NCBI GenBank assembly: GCA_016293435.1
Contig: JAEDEG010000095.1
Coordinates: 1-10,177 of the forward strand
Reading direction: 5' to 3'
Length of the DNA: 10,177 nt
Source of the DNA: Clostridia bacterium
GTDB taxonomy: Bacteria; Bacillota; Clostridia; UMGS1810
Shown here: in pieces, positions 1-7,200 of the stretch
Layout: the number at the start of each line of letters is the position of its first letter
Position numbering within the stretch: the stretch's first letter is position 1
Position numbers and translations under genes: made by a program
The notes under the pieces: generated by a model
What the model saw: only the letters and a program-made list of their open reading frames with translations
Databases searched by the model: none
What the model was told of the DNA's origin: nothing

Positions 1-28
1 ATCTTAAGAGACACATTCTTTTATAACT

Positions 29-79
29 AAATTAAGATGTCCCCCGCCTCTATAGGCGGCGGGTGACATTTAATTTTTT
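29..79 (+). terminator. Strong hairpin with T-run, probable intrinsic terminator
   Basis: The stem pairs 37-49 with 54-69, with a GC-rich core (CCGCC against GGCGG) and one bulged base (C60). It can be extended by pairing 29-35 with 70-76 if G36 is bulged. The loop is four bases (50-53) and the run of six T follows at 74-79. This is the classical shape of a rho-independent terminator, presumably for a gene that ends before the window. The A-rich 5' flank means it might also work in the opposite direction. Inferred from base pairing only. Confidence 0.7.
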
Positions 80-107
80 CAGTGGGAGTTTAATCTCCCA
101 CTGAAAA
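76..107. repeat. Perfect 13-bp inverted repeat (hairpin)
   Basis: Positions 76-88 (TTTTCAGTGGGAG) pair without mismatch with 95-107 around a six-base loop (89-94). Because the arms end in T-run and A-run, it could act as a terminator for transcription from the opposite strand, or as the second stem of a structured RNA. Its left arm shares the T-run of the preceding hairpin, so the two structures compete or stack. Function not determined. Confidence 0.6.
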
Positions 108-110
108 CGT

Positions 111-146
111 TGAATGACGCGGCTTTGCCGCTTATTGAATCATTCA
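111..146. repeat. Two-tier hairpin
   Basis: An outer stem pairs 111-117 (TGAATGA) with 140-146 (TCATTCA), and an inner stem pairs 119-123 (GCGGC) with 127-131 (GCCGC) around a TTT loop. They are separated by an asymmetric internal loop (C118 against 132-139). There is no T-run after it, so it is not a typical terminator. It looks more like part of a folded RNA or of a repetitive palindromic element. Confidence 0.5.
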
Positions 147-167
147 TAAAAAGGTATTAATGTTGCG

Positions 168-195
168 AAAATGGGGGCTTTTGCCCTCATTTTTT
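168..195 (+). terminator. Hairpin with T-run, probable intrinsic terminator
   Basis: Positions 168-178 (AAAATGGGGGC) pair with 183-193 (GCCCTCATTTT) around a TTTT loop, with one G-T pair, and the T-run continues to 195. The A-tract, GC core and T-tract arrangement is that of a terminator able to work in both directions. It is the last of four consecutive hairpins and separates the leader of the downstream operon from upstream transcription. Confidence 0.65.
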
Positions 196-212
196 GCATT
201 TCGGTAGGTTGT

Positions 213-239
213 TTGCTATTTTGGCTACTTTTCTAAAAT
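213..239 (+). promoter_or_regulatory. Weak candidate sigma-A promoter for the operon
   Basis: TTGCTA (213-218) and TAAAAT (234-239) lie 15 bases apart and resemble -35 and -10 boxes. The spacing is short. Two further TAAAAT hexamers at 252-257 and 263-268 could serve as the -10 instead, without convincing -35 partners. A promoter is expected somewhere in 200-280 because the hairpin cluster ends at 195 and the first gene starts at 301, but the exact site is a guess. Confidence 0.25.
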
Positions 240-284
240 GTGTGTAAATGGTAAAATAAATGTAAAATAACCACGGCAAAGAGT

Positions 285-294
285 AAAGGAGGTG
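285..294 (+). promoter_or_regulatory. Ribosome binding site that fixes a TTG start
   Basis: AAAGGAGGTG is a near-perfect Shine-Dalgarno match. The GTG at 292-294 that would give the longest reading frame is part of this site and so cannot sensibly be the start. The in-frame TTG at 301 lies eight bases after AGGAGG, the normal spacing. An ATG at 296 is out of frame and hits a stop after two codons. Confidence 0.75.
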
Positions 295-300
295 AATGCA

Positions 301-1440
301 TTGACGCAGACAAAAGAAATTCTCAGCCAAAAAGTGCTTGAGCTTGCAATTGATGATGCTGTGTCAATAGTTACCCGCAATCTTGCAAAATGGAAAGAAA
401 AAATCCCTATTTCGGCAGATGCAGGTGTTTACAGTCCGGTTGATATCAGTTCACTAAAGTTTATGGGAGCCGGTTTAAACTGGGCGGCAGGATGCGGTCC
501 GGGCATTTATTGGTTGTGCTATGCTTACACCGGCGATCCCAAGTTTAAAGAAGCAGCACTCAAAATTGTGGAGCGCTTCAAGGGGCTTGAGTACATTCGG
601 AGTCAGTGTCAGGGTATACTTTATATGCCATTGTGTGTACCGGCATATCGCTTGTGCAACAGTCAGACAGCAAAGCAGATTCTTTTAACCGGAGCCGATG
701 TGCTCTATTCTATGTATGAGCCGGAGCATAGGTATTTCAGAGCATGGGGCGATATCAAAAACTTCGCGGTAGACAGCATCATAAATATAGCTCTCATGCA
801 CTGGGCAACAAATGTTACCGGCAACAGAATGTACTATGATGCTGCTATTGAGCATATCCGTACCGAAATAGACGAAATGATCCTTCCCGACGGCTCTACA
901 TACAATCTTGTTGATACAGACAACAGCGGTAAGATCATTGGTATCAGCTCAAACCATATAAATAATCCCCGCGGTTGCTGGTCGAGAGGTCAAGCATGGG
1001 CAATGTATGGCTTTGCAATGCACTACAAGTTTACGTCCAACGAAGAATATCTCAGCTGCTTCAAAAAGCTTTCATCATTTTTCTATGACAATCTGACCGA
1101 CAATATGATACCCTGCCACGATCTTAAGCTCAAAAACACCTTAGCGGCGGTTGATACCTCTGCCGCAGCTATTGCAGTGTGTGCAACGCTTGAGATGGCA
1201 TCGCTTCTTCCCGATGACAGCAAAATAGCAGCATTCAAACAAAAAGCTGATGCGGTAATGCTTTCACTTATAAAAAACTACAGCGTGGCATACGACAACT
1301 ATATCGATGCCCTTATTTTGGGCGGTACCAACAACAGAAAAAGCGGTTGGTATGACGAAGCACTTATATTTGGAGATTATTTTTATCTCGAAGCATTGGT
1401 AAGATATCTGACAGACGGTTATGAATCCTGCTGGCAGTAA
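301..1440 (+). CDS. GH88-type unsaturated glucuronyl hydrolase, divergent active site
   Basis: Cytoplasmic enzyme (379 residues, no signal peptide) of the alpha/alpha-barrel unsaturated uronyl hydrolase family, which removes the 4,5-unsaturated uronic acid that lyases leave at the non-reducing end of oligosaccharides. Family motifs, numbered from the TTG: VDSIIN with the probable catalytic acid/base Asp158, DGSTY (197-201), CWSRGQAW (226-233, with the Arg and Trp that hold the sugar carboxylate), VDTSAAAIA, and a C-terminal FGDYFYLEALVRY. Length is normal for GH88. Oddity: where classical members have HDxGF, this one has QCQGI (102-106), so His becomes Gln and the second key Asp becomes Cys103. 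The His after DGSTY is Asn202. GH105 is a less likely assignment because the DGSTY/RGQAW pattern is GH88-like. The start is TTG 301 because the ribosome binding site overlaps the earlier GTG at 292. First gene of the apparent operon with the SLH protein and lyase. The family is secure; activity and substrate are not. Confidence 0.9.
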   Translation: MTQTKEILSQKVLELAIDDAVSIVTRNLAKWKEKIPISADAGVYSPVDISSLKFMGAGLNWAAGCGPGIYWLCYAYTGDPKFKEAALKIVERFKGLEYIRSQCQGILYMPLCVPAYRLCNSQTAKQILLTGADVLYSMYEPEHRYFRAWGDIKNFAVDSIINIALMHWATNVTGNRMYYDAAIEHIRTEIDEMILPDGSTYNLVDTDNSGKIIGISSNHINNPRGCWSRGQAWAMYGFAMHYKFTSNEEYLSCFKKLSSFFYDNLTDNMIPCHDLKLKNTLAAVDTSAAAIAVCATLEMASLLPDDSKIAAFKQKADAVMLSLIKNYSVAYDNYIDALILGGTNNRKSGWYDEALIFGDYFYLEALVRYLTDGYESCWQ

Positions 1441-1524
1441 TGCAGGTGCGGCATAATCCTTTTTGCGTGTAGGCATTTCAGCCGTTCATGCAAAAAAACG
1501 ATTTATCTATGAAAAAAGATTATC

Positions 1525-1534
1525 AAAAAAGGAG
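1525..1534 (+). promoter_or_regulatory. Ribosome binding site of the SLH gene
   Basis: AAAAAAGGAG precedes ATG 1545 by ten bases. An in-frame ATG at 1488 would add 19 polar residues before the signal peptide and has no Shine-Dalgarno sequence, so 1545 is preferred. The 104-nt gap before the gene (1441-1544) shows no hairpin terminator and no convincing promoter. Confidence 0.7.
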
Positions 1535-1544
1535 AAACTATAAC

Positions 1545-4187
1545 ATGAAAAAAATAATCAGCTTTATTCTGACACTATGCATGCTATGTTCAATCGGTGC
1601 CTATGCCGCTCCGGACTCAGAAGCAGTGCTCAGAGTTCAGGCTCTCGGAATTATGCAGGGCGACGAAAACGGCATGCGTCTTGAAGACAGCATTACCAGA
1701 GCCGAATTTGCAGCAATCATCTGCCGCCTTGCAGGCATTCCAAGCCCGGACGGAATGACTGCTGCCTTTATAGATGTGCCGGCAGACCACTGGGCAAAGG
1801 ATTATATTGCTGCTGCGGTTTCACTTGATATTGTAAACGGTATGGGAAACGGTACCTTTGCTCCCGATGCCAACATTACATACAATCAGGCTCTCAAAAT
1901 GATGGTTTGTCTGCTCGGCTACGGCTCTGTGGCAGAAAATAAGGGCGGCTGGCCAAACGGCTATGTGGCACAGGCAGGCATACTCGGGCTTACCGACAAT
2001 GCCGACCTTAGTGCAGCCAATGCTGTAAGAGGCGAGATTATCACCATAATTGACAATGCTCTCGATGCTCATCCCCTAAGCCCCGATTACGGCAATTCCG
2101 GTTCATATACGGTAGAAGACAATACCCTTGCCGAAAAACTTGAAAAAAATTCAGATGCCGAAAAGTTTGAGGGCATATTTACCGAAAATGCTTACAAATC
2201 CATAATAAATGCAACCCCCGTAACTGAGGATGGCTATGTTACGGTAGACTCAGTCACCTACAAAAGCAACTCCGATTATTCTGACCTTGTGGGCTATTAT
2301 GTGTTTGGATGGGTGCGCGAAAACGAAAAGGGCAGGCAGGAGGTTGTGTGTATGGAGGCAGACAAGCTTCAAAACACCGCTCTTGAGCTCGATTGTGAAG
2401 ATACCGACATAAATGATGGCTATGCTTCGTATTTTGACGAAAGCAACAAAGAAAAGAAATTTAATATTTCCTCCGATGCCGTATACACCTACAACGGCAG
2501 ATATACCACAAACAAAGAAGCCTATATCAACTCAGACAGCGGAAAATTTGTTCTTATTGATAACAACGGTGACAAAAAAGCCGATGTTGTAGAAATTATA
2601 AATTCCGAAAGCTTTGTTATTTCAAAGCTCAACGCTTCCAATTCTTCGGTATATTTTGCCGACGATAAGCTTTTTCGCGGCAAAAGAGGCTTTGAGCTTG
2701 AATCAGACGATGACAACAAAAAAATCAAGCTCAAAGACAGCGAGGGCAATTTGATAGAATTTGCATCCTTGGAGATTAACAACGCAATATCACTTTCTGT
2801 CAGCGAAGACCTTAACCTTGTCAGTGCGGTTGTTTCTGCCAAAACCGTGAGCGGTATTGTTGAAGAAAAAGACAGCGAGGGCAGAGTAGCGGTTGCCGGT
2901 ACCTTCTATGATACGGATCTCAATCTCCGTATTGGCCAAGAGGCAGACTTCATTTTAGATGCAGACGGCGTTATCGTCGGAATTATCGGTACCGAAAAAA
3001 CAGATCTCAAATACGGCTATATTGCAAAGGCCGCACATTCTGTCGGTATTGACAACAGCCTAAAGCTTCTTATAATAGAAGGAACAGCTCCCGAAAAGGA
3101 GGTAAAAGTAAAAGACGGCAACGAAACAATTTCGTACTATCTCCAAAATGATACAGAAAAAGAGTATGAGTGCAATACAAAAATAAAATACTCATTAGAC
3201 AGAGTAGACGGTGTAACAAATACAATAGATTCGCTCACACTAAATCCCGACATTCTTGAGGGATCAATAGCCGGCTATGCGCTCGATTCAGAGGGCAAAA
3301 TCCGCACCTTGTGCGTATACAATGCAGATTCATCTCAGTTTCTGAAATGTGAGCTCAATGCAGAGCTTTTGTCCTTTGGCGGCGGTAACGTAGACAGAGG
3401 CTTTTGTACAAATGACAACACACAGATTATTTGTGTACCCAAAAAGGTTAACACAATGAGCGACTACGGGGTGAGAGTATATATCACCGACAACAGTCCG
3501 TATTATGTCTACGGCGTGACCGGACGCTCCGATTACAATATCTACGACAGATACGAAAAAGAAAAATATAACCGCGAGACGGTTGATGTGCTTCTTGTTT
3601 TGGAAGACATGGATTCCTCCAGGCCATATCCGATTCAGGAAGATGCTTCGATATGCATTGTGGGAGAGTCGGTAGAGTATGTCGATTCCGACGGCGAGCA
3701 CGCAAGAAAGCTCGAAATTCTAAACGGTGATAAGGTTATTGAGCTTGTAGCCGACAGCGACAGTCCGGCATATGATGTTGCCAAAACACTCAGGATGGGC
3801 GATCTTATTCAATATGTAACAGGCAGCAACGGCAAGTTAAAAAATATCAATAAGCGAGCCTCCGTTCAGGGACTTCGTACCTATAGCAATACAGGCAACC
3901 TCTACGGTGAAGCATATGACATTTCATATTCGTCATATGACTATATGAAAAACGACATTGCAGATTTTATAGAAGTGAGCTTTGGCGGCGAGCTTGACAA
4001 CAAGGTGGTTAAATTCTTCAATGACGGTGAGCAGGTAATTTATCTTTACAACAGATCCAGAGGATATATCGAAGCTGCCACCACCGACGATATAATCACA
4101 CTGCAGCAGTCGAGCGGCAATGCCTCCAAGCTTTTTGTCCTCACCAAAAACAACGATGCAGAGGCAGTAGTTATAATAAACGACTGA
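1545..4187 (+). CDS. Secreted SLH-domain surface protein with large unknown region
   Basis: 880 residues. The signal peptide is MKKIISFILTLCMLCSIGAYA, with probable cleavage after Ala21 (AYA|AP); no lipobox is present. SLH region: a first repeat lacking its front half (about 24-65, with canonical TRAEF at 51-55), a complete second repeat (about 75-126, FIDVPADHW start, TRAE replaced by TYNQ), and a weak third (about 130-180, with RGEI). SLH domains typically bind pyruvylated secondary cell-wall polymers and so anchor proteins to the envelope. Residues from about 185 to 880 are acidic, beta-strand-rich and not a family I recognise. An acidic motif DNNGDKKAD (339-347) resembles calcium-binding loops. 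No catalytic motif is evident. It lies between a GH88 gene and a lyase gene, so a role in binding substrate or docking enzymes at the surface is plausible but only inferred. SLH assignment is firm; function is unknown. Confidence 0.85.
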   Translation: MKKIISFILTLCMLCSIGAYAAPDSEAVLRVQALGIMQGDENGMRLEDSITRAEFAAIICRLAGIPSPDGMTAAFIDVPADHWAKDYIAAAVSLDIVNGMGNGTFAPDANITYNQALKMMVCLLGYGSVAENKGGWPNGYVAQAGILGLTDNADLSAANAVRGEIITIIDNALDAHPLSPDYGNSGSYTVEDNTLAEKLEKNSDAEKFEGIFTENAYKSIINATPVTEDGYVTVDSVTYKSNSDYSDLVGYYVFGWVRENEKGRQEVVCMEADKLQNTALELDCEDTDINDGYASYFDESNKEKKFNISSDAVYTYNGRYTTNKEAYINSDSGKFVLIDNNGDKKADVVEIINSESFVISKLNASNSSVYFADDKLFRGKRGFELESDDDNKKIKLKDSEGNLIEFASLEINNAISLSVSEDLNLVSAVVSAKTVSGIVEEKDSEGRVAVAGTFYDTDLNLRIGQEADFILDADGVIVGIIGTEKTDLKYGYIAKAAHSVGIDNSLKLLIIEGTAPEKEVKVKDGNETISYYLQNDTEKEYECNTKIKYSLDRVDGVTNTIDSLTLNPDILEGSIAGYALDSEGKIRTLCVYNADSSQFLKCELNAELLSFGGGNVDRGFCTNDNTQIICVPKKVNTMSDYGVRVYITDNSPYYVYGVTGRSDYNIYDRYEKEKYNRETVDVLLVLEDMDSSRPYPIQEDASICIVGESVEYVDSDGEHARKLEILNGDKVIELVADSDSPAYDVAKTLRMGDLIQYVTGSNGKLKNINKRASVQGLRTYSNTGNLYGEAYDISYSSYDYMKNDIADFIEVSFGGELDNKVVKFFNDGEQVIYLYNRSRGYIEAATTDDIITLQQSSGNASKLFVLTKNNDAEAVVIIND

Positions 4188-4219
4188 CAGAATACATAGT
4201 AGAAATTTATCAAAGTCAT

Positions 4220-4226
4220 AAGGAGG
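4220..4226 (+). promoter_or_regulatory. Ribosome binding site of the lyase gene
   Basis: AAGGAGG sits six bases before ATG 4233 in a 45-nt gap with no terminator or promoter signal. The short gap argues for co-transcription with the SLH gene. Confidence 0.75.
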
Positions 4227-4232
4227 ATACAC

Positions 4233-7200
4233 ATGGTAAAACGAATTTTGGCATTAATGCTGTCTGCTTTTATACTTGCATCAGTGACAGCACTTGCCGA
4301 AGAACCGCTTCCCTTAACCGACGAAAATGCGTTAAATCTCGATGCGGATGCACTCAGCAACGAATCGATTCTTACAGCACCGCTTGCAGACGGCTCATAT
4401 CTCATAGATACTCTTAGGCTTCCCGCTGTGGGAGCAAACGGCTCTGTTATTACATGGCAAAGCTCCGATGAATCGGTAATCACCAATGCAGGCGGTGTTA
4501 TCCGTCCCGCAGATGAGGACACCGAGGTCACTCTCACAGCCACGCTTACATACGGCGTCAGCGAAACAACCAAGGATTTTAAATTTACAGTTCCGGCACT
4601 GGGCACAATTGCGGCAGGTGTTCCTGCTCTCGAAAGCCTTGTGCACGGTGACGATTTTGAAGATAACGAATGTAACCCAAAGCTCGTGCTCTCAAACGCG
4701 TCCGCAGGCTCCTTCGATGTGTCGGGCGGCAAGGCAAGGCTCACCCGTTCATCCTCGGGCGGCAACTCCTTTGTTCGCTTTTATGCTACCGAAAAGCAGG
4801 AGGAGCTTGAAGGTGAATATTATATCGAATTTGTTGTATCAAGAACCAATGCGGTGCCTGTGCTTACCCGTTCTTATGATGCAGCCGGCACATGGGGACG
4901 CAACATCACTTCAATCGACTGGAGAGCCGACGGAAGCATTTTGTATTATGAAGGCACCGCCATCAAAACCATAGAGGCAACCTCCACAAGCAAAACCAAA
5001 ATGAAAATGGGTATATATTTCAATTCCGAAAAAGACAAATTTTCACTTTGGATAGACAATCAGCTTGTTCTGGATAATATTTCCTCCAGATCAGATGATT
5101 TTTCGGGCTTTCGCTATATGCAGTTTTATATGGAGGGCTCAAATTATACAACTATAGAATTTGAAAACTATAATTTATACAAGGTTGCCCCCACACCTAT
5201 CACCGACGAAGAGGCAGTTGCGGCAGACCTTGCAGAAATTGATTTCGATTCTATTCTCACCGCACCCCTTGCCGACGGCAAATATCTCATCGATTCACTT
5301 TGTTTGCCGACAAGTGGCAAAGAGGGCTCCGTTATCACTTGGGAATCAGATACCAAGAGCATAATTGCTCCAAACGGTGTTGTATCAAGACCGCTCAAAA
5401 ATGAAGCTGAGGTTAACCTCACGGCAATTGTGTCAAGAGGCATTGTATCCGATACCAAAACCTTCACATTCACAGTAGCTCCGCTCCAATCTCAGCCGGC
5501 AGGTATTCCTGAGCTGATGGGAGTTGTTCACGGTGATGACTTTGAAGACGGAACCTTCAACTCCGATTTGCTTGTCAACAATGTAAACGGCGGAAGCATT
5601 GGGGTAGAAAACGGCAGGCTTGCCTTTACCCGTTCTTCAAACAAAGAGACATACCTCAGATTTTATATAAACAAAAACAAAATAGAAACCGATGAAAAGC
5701 CAATTTATATGGAATTTGTCACCTCGCGTACAAAGGCTGTAAATGTGCTTACCCGTTCCTACGATGCCACGGGTAATTACGGTCAAAACGTCACCGCAGT
5801 AGACTGGCGCCCCGACGGAAGTATCTCGTATTATGACGGTGCATCTGCCAAGACTCTGCCTGCCGATTCTTCAAGAGAATACAAAATGAAATGGGCGTTT
5901 CTTATTGATACCAAATCCGACACATATTCGCTCTGGCTGGATAATGTGCTTGTGCTCGAAAATATCAGAGTGAGAGCCGAGGATGCTTCGGGCTTTCGCT
6001 ATATTCAGTTTTATATGGACGGCTCCAATTATACCACACTCAATTTCGAGAGCTATCGCATATATAACGTGTGGAGAGATATGCCCGATTCTGAGAGGGT
6101 TGCACTCGATGCAGAAGCCGTTGTCTACGAAAAGCTTCTCACCTCATCAGAGCTTGCCCCCGGCACAATAGACTCCAACCTTTCATTGCCGACTGTCGGT
6201 GCCAACGGTACAGAGATTGTATGGCAAAGCTCCGACGAGGCCGTCATTTCAAATGACGGCACAGTCACCAGGCCCAATTCCGAAGGCTTTTTTGAGGTTA
6301 CTCTCACAGCCACAATCCGCAGCGGAGCCGAAAGCATCCAAAAATCCTTTGTCTTCTCAGTTCCCGGTACCATGATGAATATTGAAACAGATGTAGGCAT
6401 AGACGAGCTAATCTGCTTCAACGATTTTGAAACCGAAGAGCTCGACAACTACATCGGCACCGACCCTCGTAACTATACCGATGTGTTTGAAATAAAAGAC
6501 GGAAAATATCATGTCACAAGAACAGACAATACCAACACCTCCACCTACATCAGAGTATATCCCACCTATTCCACGGCCAAGGAGGATGCACTAAAGGGCG
6601 TTATAGGCGTTGAGTTTGAAATGGCACGAGCAACAAACAGGATAGTAAAAGCCGTTCTCACTTCGGTTGAGGGCAGCTATCTCACAGTTGAATGGCAGGA
6701 GAGCGGCAACATAATTCTCGGTCAGCGAACCAATGCAGCAGACACCTCCTCCAACTGGCTCAGCACCAACCGCAGCTTTAAAGATTCGGTGCGTGTAAAG
6801 ATTCTATTGGACACACGCCGCAGCATGTATTCGCTGTATCTTGATGACGAGCCGGTTATAAAAGACCACTATTCAAGAAGCATGGGCTGCGAAACCTATT
6901 GGTATACCGAGTTTACCACTTCATCCAACACCGACTTCACATTTACGGTCGACAACCACAAGGTATATTATGCAATACCGCCCACGCTTTCGCGTATTGA
7001 CTATGATTTTTGCAGTGTAACCGAAGATTCCGTTTTAACCAAACCTCCGGTAATGTACAATTTCATAGATGCTCCGCTCAATCTTTACAAAAGCCTTGAC
7101 TTTGGCAGCACAGTTCGTTGGGAATCTTCGCGCCCTGATGTTATAAACCCCGACACAGGTGCAATCACAAGACCGGTGGATACCGGCTCCGACATCCCGG

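Noticed and set aside
29..146. CRISPR array or tandem direct repeats in the upstream palindromic region
   Set aside because: The hairpins differ in sequence from one another and there are no equal spacers, so this is not an array.
301..1440. GH105 (unsaturated rhamnogalacturonyl hydrolase) as an alternative family for the first gene
   Set aside because: The DGSTY, WSRGQAW and DTSAAAIA motifs and the C-terminal GDYFYLEAL match the GH88 pattern better.
1488..1544. Upstream ATG 1488 as start of the SLH protein
   Set aside because: It would put 19 charged and polar residues before a well-formed signal peptide and has no Shine-Dalgarno sequence, while ATG 1545 has one.
1441..1544. Possible promoter or terminator in the gap between the first two genes
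   Set aside because: No stable hairpin and no paired -35/-10 boxes with acceptable spacing were found.
1545..1610. Lipoprotein signal in the SLH protein because of Cys12 and Cys15
   Set aside because: The residues before the Cys (LTL and CML) do not fit a lipobox, and a standard AYA|A cleavage site follows.
4046..4765. 239-codon open frame on the minus strand
   Set aside because: It overlaps the end of the SLH gene and the start of the lyase gene, is Ser/Thr/Pro-rich with no domain, and has no ribosome binding site. It is the complement of well-supported genes.
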